Positions 21,798 through 29,649 of a stretch of 40,987 bases of DNA are shown here, piece by piece. This stretch comes from Minisyncoccota bacterium. GTDB lineage: Bacteria > Patescibacteriota > Minisyncoccia > Phycocordibacterales > JAQTLZ01. The stretch lies in the NCBI GenBank assembly GCA_028711065.1, contig JAQTSY010000009.1, positions 1 through 40,987 on the forward strand, written 5' to 3'. The stretch's first letter is position 1. Each line of letters starts with the position of its first letter. Below the pieces are notes generated by a model. The model did no database searches and was not told where the DNA came from. It saw nothing but the letters and a program-made list of their open reading frames with translations. A program made the translations under genes and the position numbers.

Positions 21798-21830
21798 GTT
21801 ATAAAGTTGAAAGTTATAAGGTTATAAAGT
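21798..21830 (+). repeat. Dispersed AT-rich repeat, copy 3
   Basis: 33 nt identical to the reverse complement of 5344-5376. It reaches into the tatD stop codon. Confidence 0.8.
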
Positions 21831-22666
21831 CAGAGGCCGAAAACGCGTCCCGCGTTTTCGGCAAGCTGGGCCCGCACTTTCTCATAGTCCTCCCCTCGGA
21901 TTTCAGCAATTTTCTTAACCACTTCCCTCACATGGGCTGGTTCGTTCCTTTTCCCTCGAAATGGCGCCGGCGAGACGTATGGAGCATCGGTTTCGCTCAT
22001 AATCATCTCAAGCGGAGCATTTTTAATAACCTCATCATAATCTCTAGCAAACGTAATTACCCCCGTGAAAGAAATTGTGTAACCAAAATCAAGAATTTGT
22101 TTTGCTTCGTCCCAAGTACCGGCAAAAAAATGGAAATTACCTTTTACTTTGGCCCGAGCTTTTAAAATCTCCAGCGCATCTTTATAAGCGCTTTTTCCAG
22201 ACTCTTTATTCGAGCGGACGTGAAGCATCAAAGGCTTTCCCGCTTCATTCGCCAAATCAATTTGCATTTCAAAATTCTCCTGCTGGATTTTTATTGACTC
22301 CTCATCGAGATGATAGTAGTCGAGTCCGCATTCCCCTATCCCCACTACTTTCGGATGCTTCAACATACTTCGATAAACGCTCGTATCAAATTGCTCGCCT
22401 CGAGAAGTAAACTCTTTTCCACCTTCACCTAGTTCCTTTTCATCATGAAAAGATTTTGAAGTATGAACGGGATGGAGACCGACAATTGCGTAACAATTCT
22501 CGTGATTTTCAGCCATTTCTATCGCCTTTTTTGAAGTATCTACTTGAGTACCAACATTTATCATCGCCACTCCTGCATCAGAAGCGCGTTTAATGACTTC
22601 GTCACGATCTTTATCGAAGGCGGCAAAATTGACGTGAGTATGTATATCTACGAATTGAAATTTCAT
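21830..22666 (-). CDS. tatD: TatD-family metal-dependent DNase
   Basis: 278 residues, full length. Metal ligands appear in order: DIHTH (His9, His11), GECGLDYY (Glu), LMLHVRS (His), NFHFFAG (His) and SETDAP (Asp). TatD proteins are 3'-5' exonucleases or tRNA/DNA quality-control nucleases. The -10 TAAAAT (with TG-C) lies 6 nt before the ATG, so the mRNA is probably leaderless. The gene is monocistronic. Confidence 0.94.
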   Translation of the reverse strand: MKFQFVDIHTHVNFAAFDKDRDEVIKRASDAGVAMINVGTQVDTSKKAIEMAENHENCYAIVGLHPVHTSKSFHDEKELGEGGKEFTSRGEQFDTSVYRSMLKHPKVVGIGECGLDYYHLDEESIKIQQENFEMQIDLANEAGKPLMLHVRSNKESGKSAYKDALEILKARAKVKGNFHFFAGTWDEAKQILDFGYTISFTGVITFARDYDEVIKNAPLEMIMSETDAPYVSPAPFRGKRNEPAHVREVVKKIAEIRGEDYEKVRAQLAENAGRVFGL

Positions 22667-22672
22667 TCCTGA

Positions 22673-22681
22673 ATTTTAGCA
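22673..22681 (-). promoter_or_regulatory. tatD extended -10, leaderless
   Basis: Minus-strand TG-C-TAAAAT (TAAAAT at 22673-22678), 6 nt before the ATG; it overlaps the T-tract of the terminator at 22691-22711. Confidence 0.55.
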
Positions 22682-22690
22682 TAAAAACAA

Positions 22691-22711
22691 ACCGCGTCTT
22701 ACTGACGCGGT
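22691..22711 (-). terminator. Terminator of the 22711-22992 gene
   Basis: ACCGCGTC / GACGCGGT around a 5-nt loop, followed by TTGTTTTTAT; it starts at the stop codon. Confidence 0.75.
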
Positions 22712-22992
22712 CATTCCGACGAAACATATCTCGGCTTCTCGAGATATTCAATCACTTCTCTGAAGTGCACAACGCAATCTTCAGGAGTTCGGGCACTATT
22801 TTGAAGCCCCCACCCAAAGTGCTTCAAAAGAATGGCGGGCCAGATCCATTCGGCACTCCGCCGCCTGGGTTTATCCATGAGTTCCCAAGTTCGGGTTCCC
22901 AAAGCCATGAAAACAGCCCTTTTGTCCGGCCAATTCTTCGTGATGAGTTTTAGAATCTCATCACGGTCAATCTTTACAACCACAGTTGCCAT
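22711..22992 (-). CDS. Small unassigned protein
   Basis: 93 residues, soluble, Trp-rich for its size (NWPDKR, RTWEL, SAEWIWPAILLKHFGWG). No family was recognised. It is well supported: GGAG 8 nt before the ATG, promoter TTGATT-17-TAATTT (23034-23062) and a terminator at the stop. It belongs to the SD-led, GC-richer set that includes 309-983, purM and 27055-27606. Confidence 0.7.
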   Translation of the reverse strand: MATVVVKIDRDEILKLITKNWPDKRAVFMALGTRTWELMDKPRRRSAEWIWPAILLKHFGWGLQNSARTPEDCVVHFREVIEYLEKPRYVSSE

Positions 22993-23033
22993 GATGAATT
23001 CTCCAATGTGTACTGGTAACTTCCTCTAAAAAC

Positions 23034-23062
23034 AAATTACAGTAAAAATGAGTTTAAATCAA
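23034..23062 (-). promoter_or_regulatory. Promoter of the 22711-22992 gene
   Basis: Minus-strand TTGATT (23057-23062), 17-bp spacer, TAATTT (23034-23039). A 9-bp inverted repeat AGTAAAAAT/ATTTTTACT (23041-23072) covers the -35 and the metG stop. Confidence 0.5.
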
Positions 23063-23067
23063 TATTT

Positions 23068-24498
23068 TTACTCCTTCCTCGGGAAAAGAGAAACTTCTGG
23101 CATTTTGTTTGCCTTTACCGCAGATTTAATTTTTTCTGAAGTTTCGGGCAAGATTGGATTTAACATTCTACCGATTGTGTAGAGACGGACACATAAATCT
23201 TCAATAATTATTATCGCTTCTGCTTTATTCGTTTTTACGAGTTTGAAAGGCTCTTCTTCCTGAATGATCGAATCAAGCACGGCAATTTCTTGCCATATGT
23301 AATCCGCTGCCGTCTTTATATCGTATTTTTCGAGAGCTTTTTTGTAGACTTCCGGAATGGTATTTTCTGGAATTTCAACCGCCTTCTCGAGATTCGTCTC
23401 TGCCATTTTGAGAATTCTTGAGGTTAAATTCCCCAACCCATTCGCAAGATTTGCGTTATAGGCCTCTTTTATCCGCTCAAGCGTCACATCACTGTCTTCA
23501 AAAGGAGTCACTTCCCTAGCGAGGAAATAGCGCACCGCATCAGTGCCATATTCTTTTACGAGATCAAAGGGATTGATGACGTTCCCCAAAGATTTGGACA
23601 TTTTTTGTCCACCGGAGTTTATGAATCCTCGGATAATGATTTGTTTTGATGTTGGGAGTTTTGCACTCATAAGCATCGCCTGCCACATTGCTGATTGCTG
23701 ACGAAGATTATCTTTACCGGCAATTTGGATTCCAGGCCACCATTTTTCAAAACTTTTTTTATCTTCGGGCCAACCAATGACATCAATGTAATTTACCAGC
23801 GCATCAAACCACACATACATGACATGCTCGCTATCCCCGGGAACATCTACTCCCCATGGCATTTTGCTTTTTAAACGGGAAATTGAAAAATCTTCAAGTC
23901 CCCTTTCAACAAATGCTTTTATTTCATGCAAACGCGTCGCAGGAACAACAAATTCTGGATTTTTCTCGTATAGATCTAAAAGTGCTTTCTGATATTTTGA
24001 AAATCTGAAAAAATAATTTTCTTCTTCGATAATTTCGAGCTCTAAATTTGGGTGTATCGCACAACGACCATTAATAAGTTCTGATTCCGTTTTTTCCAAC
24101 TCACAACCAACACAATACTTGATTTTGTAGGCTTTTTTGTAGATGTCGCCATTCGCGGCACAGGCCTCCCAAAAGCCTCCCGCCGCTTTTTTGTGTTTAG
24201 GATCAGTTGTTCGGACAAAACTATTGAAACTTAAGTTGAGAGAAAGTTTTAGGCTTTCAAAATGCGTTGCCTTCTCATCAACATATTTTTGAGTAGAAAT
24301 TCCCTCTTCCTGCGCCTTCCGATACACCTTGATCCCGTGTTCATCTGTGCCAGTGTTGAAAAAGACTTCATAGCCGCAGAGGCGAGCGTAGCGAGCCAAA
24401 ATATCCGCATGCACAATTTCCGCAGCAAAACCAATATGCGGATCAGAATTCACATACGGAAGAGTCGTCGTGATATAAAAGGATTTCTTTTCTGCCAT
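23068..24498 (-). CDS. metG: Methionyl-tRNA synthetase
   Basis: 476 residues from the ATG at 24498 (MAEKKSFYITTTLPYVNSDPHIGF). The class I signatures are HIGF at ~21-24 and KMSKS near residue 300 (SGGQKMSKSLGNVINP). A zinc-knuckle-like segment (KYCVGCELEKTESE...CAIHP) lies near 125-150. The C-terminal anticodon-binding helices are present, but the EMAP-like tRNA-binding extension of long MetRS is absent. It charges tRNA-Met. The open frame runs 14 codons further upstream into the structured RNA motif (24518-24589), which forms its leader; perM precedes it. Confidence 0.96.
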   Translation of the reverse strand: MAEKKSFYITTTLPYVNSDPHIGFAAEIVHADILARYARLCGYEVFFNTGTDEHGIKVYRKAQEEGISTQKYVDEKATHFESLKLSLNLSFNSFVRTTDPKHKKAAGGFWEACAANGDIYKKAYKIKYCVGCELEKTESELINGRCAIHPNLELEIIEEENYFFRFSKYQKALLDLYEKNPEFVVPATRLHEIKAFVERGLEDFSISRLKSKMPWGVDVPGDSEHVMYVWFDALVNYIDVIGWPEDKKSFEKWWPGIQIAGKDNLRQQSAMWQAMLMSAKLPTSKQIIIRGFINSGGQKMSKSLGNVINPFDLVKEYGTDAVRYFLAREVTPFEDSDVTLERIKEAYNANLANGLGNLTSRILKMAETNLEKAVEIPENTIPEVYKKALEKYDIKTAADYIWQEIAVLDSIIQEEEPFKLVKTNKAEAIIIIEDLCVRLYTIGRMLNPILPETSEKIKSAVKANKMPEVSLFPRKE

Positions 24499-24517
24499 GA
24501 AATTATGTCTTTGATAT

Positions 24518-24589
24518 TCCTCCTTACAGGAGCTGTACACCTTTCGCTTTTTGATTACAAAACACTCAAGGTCTTGCGGGACGGGTCCC
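24518..24589 (-). ncRNA. Structured RNA motif, copy B: metG leader
   Basis: Minus strand: P1 GGGA-CCCG-TCCC (24578-24589), GCAAGACCTTGAG (24565-24577), P2 TGTTTTG-TAAT-CAAAAAG, then the tail GAAAGGTG...GTAAGGAGGA ending at 24518. Tail and 5' block are identical to copy A (11232-11313). GGAGG is exposed or paired depending on which of two stems forms, but it lies about 20 nt before the metG ATG. A cis-regulatory role is inferred from this position. Confidence 0.6.
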
Positions 24590-25659
24590 TACCCTTCCCT
24601 CACCTTGGTCAGATGTCCGAATTTATTCTTTCGCACATCAGTATAATATTCCATAAACACCGCTGCGACAGGCACTGAAAGAAGCACACCGAGAAATCCT
24701 GCGAGCCTCCATCCAACAAGAAGCGAGACGATAACAAGAATCGGCGAAATCCCCACTATTTTATTTACCACTAAAGGATAGATGAGGTGATTTTCAAACT
24801 GCTGAACAATAACGTACAAAGCGAGCACTAAAAGTGCGAGAGGAGTTCCTCCGCTCACAAACGCAATAGCAACACCTGGAATTGCAGAGAGGATCGGGCC
24901 GAAAAGCGGAATAATCTCCAAGAGTGCGGCGAGAACCGCAAGAAGAAGCGCATGCTTAATTCCAAAAATAGTAAGGCCGAGAAAATCCAAAACTCCAACA
25001 AGAAGACCGAGAAGAAGCTGGCCTTGGAGCCAAAGGCCGATCTTCTTTTGCGAGCGCTTCCACAAATCTGTTACGTAATTTTTATACCGAATAGGCGACG
25101 CAACTTGGAGAAAATCTTCCACTCCATCTTCCTGCACCGCAAAATAAAAAGAGAGCACGAATATGAGGATGAAAGAAAGCGCTCCGCCGAAGAGAATACT
25201 CGCGGTGTTGAAGAATCCGCTTGAAAATTGGTTCACGACTCCCCTCACCGATCCAATAACGCCTTGCAGATTAAACTGAGAAGAAAGGCCTTGGAGCGGA
25301 TTGTCGGGAGAGAGTATCCCCTGTTCTTTGAGGGTACCGAGGACATCAATCGAGTTTATTCGCTCCAGGAAACTTGTCGTCTCTGACAGAAGAGTCGGGA
25401 GAAGGAAATAAAAGACGGCTGCGAGAGCAAAAATAACAAGCACGTAGAGAATAATGACAGAAAATGTGCGAGGAATTTTTTTCTTTACGAGATATCGGGT
25501 TGCTGGCTCGATAGCCGAGGCAATAACAATCGCAGTCAAAATAATGAGAACAATATCTCTTAAAAAGTAGAGAGCGAGGACAAGGATAATAAACAGGAGA
25601 CTTTTGATGATAGTGCCCGTGGAGATGTGAATGAGGGTATTTTGGGGCTCATTGTTCAT
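24589..25659 (-). CDS. AI-2E family (PerM-like) membrane transporter
   Basis: 356 residues, the normal length. About seven membrane helices; the first pair spans ~14-50 and the last block (~235-340) contains the typical PxxGPxxSAIPGVAIAF-like segment (EIIPLFGPILSAIPGV) and FENHLIYPLVVNKIVGISPI. AI-2E family proteins export small molecules or ions; the substrate cannot be named. Promoter TTGAAA-17-TATGAT lies 6 nt before the ATG (leaderless). Its stop codon touches the first base of the metG leader motif, so metG is probably cotranscribed. Confidence 0.93.
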   Translation of the reverse strand: MNNEPQNTLIHISTGTIIKSLLFIILVLALYFLRDIVLIILTAIVIASAIEPATRYLVKKKIPRTFSVIILYVLVIFALAAVFYFLLPTLLSETTSFLERINSIDVLGTLKEQGILSPDNPLQGLSSQFNLQGVIGSVRGVVNQFSSGFFNTASILFGGALSFILIFVLSFYFAVQEDGVEDFLQVASPIRYKNYVTDLWKRSQKKIGLWLQGQLLLGLLVGVLDFLGLTIFGIKHALLLAVLAALLEIIPLFGPILSAIPGVAIAFVSGGTPLALLVLALYVIVQQFENHLIYPLVVNKIVGISPILVIVSLLVGWRLAGFLGVLLSVPVAAVFMEYYTDVRKNKFGHLTKVREG

Positions 25660-25665
25660 AGGGGT

Positions 25666-25694
25666 ATCATAGCACCCAAGACAGGCCTTTTCAA
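25666..25694 (-). promoter_or_regulatory. Leaderless promoter of the AI-2E gene
   Basis: Minus-strand TTGAAA (25689-25694), 17-bp spacer, TG-C-TATGAT (-10 at 25666-25671), 6 nt to the ATG. Confidence 0.7.
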
Positions 25695-25700
25695 AGGTAT

Positions 25701-26969
25701 TTAGAACTTTACGACCGAAGAGAATTTTTTTGAATCCGAGTATGGGCCGATGAGAGCGAGGTTCAATCTTTCATCACGGAAAATTTCTTTTGCGATAGTT
25801 TGGATCTGTTCGGGCGTAATTGCTTTGAGTTCCGCCACCACTTCCTCTGGACGAAGGATAGAACGCTTGAGAACTTCCTGAAAACCATAGAAATTCGCAA
25901 GAGAATTCGAGGATTCGAGCCCAAGATAGAGATGCCCAATGATGTATTCTTTGACGCGATTTAATTCCTCAAGAGAGACGAGTTCTTCTTTTGCTTTTTT
26001 GAGTTCCATAAGGATTGCTTGAATCGCTTCTTCTACTCTATTTACATCTACTCCAGCCGAGACCGAAAAATATCCGTGATCAGTTGAAGCATCATTCCCC
26101 GCGTGAACGTAGTAACAAATTCCCAAATCATCCCGAAGTTTTTGGAAAAGACGCGAGCTCATTCCCCCGCCCAAAACTCCCGCCAAGAGATTGGCCACTC
26201 TGCTTTTTTTATCATACACATCAAAGGTGCGCACACCGAGCACAAGATGCGCTTGATCACCCTTTCTTTCTTTTAAAAGAATTTCGGGAACTTTCTGTGC
26301 TTCTATAACTTTCAGCTTCCCGTCTTTTTTCGAATGAGAAATATCTTTAAAGAGTTTTTCAATTTCAGAGATAACGGTCTTTTCCTCAATGTGACCAGCG
26401 ACAATGATCGTGGTCGCGCTCGATACATAATGTTCGCTCCTGTATTTTACAAAATCATCACGCTTGAGGCGATTCACCACCTCTTTTCTTCCAGCAACAT
26501 TCCATCCCGCTGGCTGATCGCCGTACAAAAGCTTCACGAACATATCCTGCACATGATCTTGAGGAGTGTCTTCGTACATATTGATCTCCTCGACAATAAC
26601 GCCTTTTTCTTTTTCAATTTCTTTTTCTGGAAAAACAGGATTTAAATATAAATCAGAGATAATGTCGAGGATTTCGGGAAGATTTGTGGCCCGAGCTTTC
26701 GCATAGTAGCCAGTAAATTCCTGGCTGGTAAACGCGTTGTACGTCGCTCCAATCTGATCGAGTTCGCGCGTGATATGAAAAGAAGATGGGCGTTTCTTTG
26801 TGCCCTTGAAACAAATATGCTCAAGAAAATGGGAAATCCCGCTTATCTCTTTCGTCTCGTATTTCGAGCCAGCTTCGACAAGCACCATGACTGTCGCGGT
26901 CGGATTATCTTTCATGGGCACCGTGATGATTCGAAGCCCATTTGGCAAAACTTTTTTGGAATATTTCAT
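25701..26969 (-). CDS. M16 family zinc peptidase
   Basis: 422 residues from the ATG at 26969 (MKYSKKVLPNGLRIITVPM). The inverted zinc motif HFLEH is at 47-51 and the distal Glu in VIVEEINMYED near 125. The second M16 half (AHLVLGVRTFDVYDKKS...GGGMSSRLFQKLRDDLGICYYV) carries the R/Y motif of processing-type peptidases. It probably degrades or trims peptides as a dimer. The start is set by the promoter TTGTCT-17-TAAAGT 7 nt upstream; the frame itself is open 12 codons further. Confidence 0.93.
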   Translation of the reverse strand: MKYSKKVLPNGLRIITVPMKDNPTATVMVLVEAGSKYETKEISGISHFLEHICFKGTKKRPSSFHITRELDQIGATYNAFTSQEFTGYYAKARATNLPEILDIISDLYLNPVFPEKEIEKEKGVIVEEINMYEDTPQDHVQDMFVKLLYGDQPAGWNVAGRKEVVNRLKRDDFVKYRSEHYVSSATTIIVAGHIEEKTVISEIEKLFKDISHSKKDGKLKVIEAQKVPEILLKERKGDQAHLVLGVRTFDVYDKKSRVANLLAGVLGGGMSSRLFQKLRDDLGICYYVHAGNDASTDHGYFSVSAGVDVNRVEEAIQAILMELKKAKEELVSLEELNRVKEYIIGHLYLGLESSNSLANFYGFQEVLKRSILRPEEVVAELKAITPEQIQTIAKEIFRDERLNLALIGPYSDSKKFSSVVKF

Positions 26970-26976
26970 AGGGACT

Positions 26977-27005
26977 ACTTTACCGAAAAAATGAGAAAGA
27001 GACAA
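26977..27005 (-). promoter_or_regulatory. Leaderless promoter of the M16 gene
   Basis: Minus-strand TTGTCT (27000-27005), 17-bp spacer, TAAAGT (26977-26982), 7 nt to the ATG at 26969. Confidence 0.65.
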
Positions 27006-27006
27006 G

Positions 27007-27045
27007 AAAAAAACTCTCTCAATCCTCTTGCTTAGGATTGGAGAG
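27007..27045 (-). terminator. Terminator of the 27055-27606 gene
   Basis: Minus-strand CTCT(C)CAATCC / GGATTGAGAG stem, one bulge, followed by seven T residues; 10 nt past the stop. Confidence 0.75.
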
Positions 27046-27054
27046 CTTGCGAGG

Positions 27055-27606
27055 TCAGAAACATTCTTTTTCGCGCAAAAACATCACATAGGCACCTTCA
27101 GTGCATCCATTGCCGAGAGAGTTCAAATAAACCTCTGCACCGTCGCCCGTGCGATGGATGACATGCATCATGAGGTGTCCATCCTCCACGGGCAATGATT
27201 CCCTTTCATCCGGACACACCACCCAATGATCAGAAGGTATCTCGGAAGCATGCTTCAACGCCACGAGCCCGGCACCCAACATTCCTACAGGGCTGCGTTT
27301 GTATTTTCGAGCGATTGCCAGCAATCCTTCAGGTCCGATGCAGCACGTGAACCTGAATATTTCAGCGAAGCAGATGCGCCCAGATACGACGACTTCAAAT
27401 GACCGCACGAGATCGAGACCGGGTGCGAACTTCACGGAGTGAGTGAGGCAAATCTCTTTCAAGGCTGCCTCAACCAATGGCTGCTGCTCCATCATGGTAT
27501 CAACCCCGTATTCACTGACTCCAATCTGCTTCAGGACTGCTTCGGTTAGACGGTATAACCAAAGCTTTTGATCCAGCTTTACTGGAGCGAAAAATGTGAC
27601 AGACAT
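27055..27606 (-). CDS. Unassigned 183-residue protein
   Basis: No family was recognised. It is a soluble protein with several Cys/His pairs (RFTCCIGPEG, GHLMMHVIH, GNGCTEG) but no clear catalytic motif. AAGGAG lies 8 nt before the ATG and a terminator follows the stop. GC-rich codon use and the strong SD separate it from the neighbouring conserved genes, as for purM, 309-983 and 22711-22992. Confidence 0.7.
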   Translation of the reverse strand: MSVTFFAPVKLDQKLWLYRLTEAVLKQIGVSEYGVDTMMEQQPLVEAALKEICLTHSVKFAPGLDLVRSFEVVVSGRICFAEIFRFTCCIGPEGLLAIARKYKRSPVGMLGAGLVALKHASEIPSDHWVVCPDERESLPVEDGHLMMHVIHRTGDGAEVYLNSLGNGCTEGAYVMFLREKECF

Positions 27607-27719
27607 GCTTGAATCTCCTTAGGAAGAGGGGTGAGCGGAAGGAAAATCACAGGAACGGCTAGCTAGAGTAGTTATACAATACCTTCGAGATTTTTACCAC
27701 CAAAAACATTTCGAAAGAA

Positions 27720-28319
27720 TCAATATTCTACTTCCCCCTTATCGATAGCTTTCTCATTGCAAATAACAATATCCGCTAACGGAAAAACAGTTTCGTTACG
27801 AGAATTCTTCTTAGCGTAAGGACGGTCAGGCCTATAAAGACCAATCTTAAGGTCAATTTTTTCAATTGGCAGATTTACTCTTTCTGCGTGCTTTTTCAGA
27901 ATAGTCTCCTGATTAGATCCTGCCGTTGCCATCTTTGCCGGAGGAACCACGAGTGTATGCCAAGCATTAAAAAGAATAATTCCGCCTGCGTTTTCTTTCC
28001 CCGAGTCTCTGATAAGTTTCTGCAAAGTGACGAGACCTTCTATCGCCAAATCTCCTGGGGCAGGCACAGAATAAACGGGTATATCCTTTGCAGTGAAGTG
28101 CCTGATAATAGCCGCACTTAGAGTCGTCTTTCCGATATCTATATCGTCGTGAGAAAGCCCTCCGATAGCAACAGTGACATATTTTGAACCAGAATCTAAC
28201 AAGGCTTCAATTTTCTCTGTTATATGTAGAAGACCCTCATCAAAATGGTACTCTGGGGGAACTTCAAAACTCACTCTCTTTATTTCTTCGTTTGGATCCG
28301 GCACTTCGACAGACGCCAT
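27720..28319 (-). CDS. P-loop nucleoside/uridine-kinase-like protein with altered Walker A
   Basis: 199 residues. After a strand (KYVTVAIGG) comes LSHDDIDIGKTTLSAAI, a Walker A whose glycine-rich turn is replaced or stretched by an acidic insert before GKTT. IPVYSVPAPGDLAIEG and GIILFNAWHTLVVPP (~115-130) resemble the strand-2/substrate and Walker B regions of uridine/pantothenate-kinase relatives, and a late RPDRPYAKK could be a lid. It starts 5 nt after glyS, so it is in its operon. The substrate is unknown. Confidence 0.6.
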   Translation of the reverse strand: MASVEVPDPNEEIKRVSFEVPPEYHFDEGLLHITEKIEALLDSGSKYVTVAIGGLSHDDIDIGKTTLSAAIIRHFTAKDIPVYSVPAPGDLAIEGLVTLQKLIRDSGKENAGGIILFNAWHTLVVPPAKMATAGSNQETILKKHAERVNLPIEKIDLKIGLYRPDRPYAKKNSRNETVFPLADIVICNEKAIDKGEVEY

Positions 28320-28324
28320 AGAGA

Positions 28325-29638
28325 TTATAATTTCATAAAACCTTTAAGCTCGCTTAAAGAAACCCGCTCCTGCTTTCCAGTATCACGATCTCGAACTGTG
28401 ACGCCAGCGTCTTTTTCAATAGTATCGAAATCTACTGTTATACAATACGGTGTACCGATCTCGTCCTGTCGACGGTATCGTTTGCCGATGTTTCCATTGT
28501 CGTCAAACATGATCTGCGGGATCTGTTTCTTGAGTTCTGTATAAATTTCACGCGCCTTCGCTACCAACTCCGGCTTATTTTTGAGGAGTGGAAACACAGC
28601 GGCCTTTATCGGAGCAAGGTGGGGTGGAAATTTAAGAAAGATTCGCTTCTCACCGCCGAGTTCATCTTCGGTATACGCTTTTACCATAACTGCCAAAAGG
28701 TGCCTACCGAGTCCAAAGGTTGGCTCCAATACGTGCGGAACTGATCTTTCGTTCGTATTCGGATCGAGGTAAGAGAGGTCTACCCCACTGTGTTTAATGT
28801 GATTCTTCAAATCGAAATCCGTGCGATACGCGAGCCCCCCTATCTCATCAAATTTGTGCGGATAGTTAAAATGAAAATCTACAGTGCGTTTCGAATAATG
28901 AGCACGATCGCCATCAGGAATTTCAATCTCTCGAATATCATCCTTTGCAAATCCGAGGAGCTTAAACCATTCGTGCATCTGTTTCTGCCAATACTCAAAT
29001 TGTTCAGACCACGACTTCTCCTCAATAAAATACTCAAATTCCATTATTTCCAGTTCACGTACTCGAAATATAAAATCACGCGGCGCAATTTCATTCCTGA
29101 AATTCCGGCCAATCTGGGCAATACCGAACGGGAGCTTCGGGTGATAGGAATCGAGGATATTTTTAAAATTAACAAACATTCCCTGCGCGGTTTCTGGACG
29201 CATGTACACAGTAGTGTCTGCGCCATCCACCGAACCTACGGATGTTTTGAACATCATATTAAATTGCCGCGGCTCGCCTAGTTTACCCCCGCACTCCGGA
29301 CATTTTTTTGCATCATCCAAATGGTCAGCGCGGAAACGGCGTTTGCATTTTTCACACTGAACCAAGGGATCACTGAAACCGCTCACATGCCCGCTTGCTT
29401 CCCAGACTTTTGGGTTCATAAGAATCGCTGAATCAATCCCGTACATATCATCACGAGAATCGACAAAAAAGCGCCACCACAAATTCTCAATATTTTTCTT
29501 GAGCGCGAGACCTAATGGCCCGTAATCCCATGTTCCGGCTAATCCCCCATAAATTTCCGAACCCTGATAGACAAAACCGCGCCGCTTGCAAAGCGCGATA
29601 ATATCTTCCATTTTCTTATTTTCTTTTGAATCTGACAT
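28325..29638 (-). CDS. glyS: Glycyl-tRNA synthetase (single-chain class II)
   Basis: 437 residues. The N-terminal ALCKRRGFVYQGSEIYGGLAGTWDYGPLG is the hallmark of the homodimeric (eukaryote/archaeal-type) GlyRS, not the alpha2beta2 form. Motif 2 (FRNEIAPRDFIFRVREFE-like: GRNFRNEIAPRDFIFRVREL), a CxxC pair set (CEKCKRRF, CPECGG) and motif 3 (FGLGRHLLAVM) are seen. The C-terminal anticodon-binding domain ends in SELKGFMKL. It lies in an operon with 29650-31587 (11-nt gap). Confidence 0.96.
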   Translation of the reverse strand: MSDSKENKKMEDIIALCKRRGFVYQGSEIYGGLAGTWDYGPLGLALKKNIENLWWRFFVDSRDDMYGIDSAILMNPKVWEASGHVSGFSDPLVQCEKCKRRFRADHLDDAKKCPECGGKLGEPRQFNMMFKTSVGSVDGADTTVYMRPETAQGMFVNFKNILDSYHPKLPFGIAQIGRNFRNEIAPRDFIFRVRELEIMEFEYFIEEKSWSEQFEYWQKQMHEWFKLLGFAKDDIREIEIPDGDRAHYSKRTVDFHFNYPHKFDEIGGLAYRTDFDLKNHIKHSGVDLSYLDPNTNERSVPHVLEPTFGLGRHLLAVMVKAYTEDELGGEKRIFLKFPPHLAPIKAAVFPLLKNKPELVAKAREIYTELKKQIPQIMFDDNGNIGKRYRRQDEIGTPYCITVDFDTIEKDAGVTVRDRDTGKQERVSLSELKGFMKL

Positions 29639-29649
29639 GGAAATCTATT

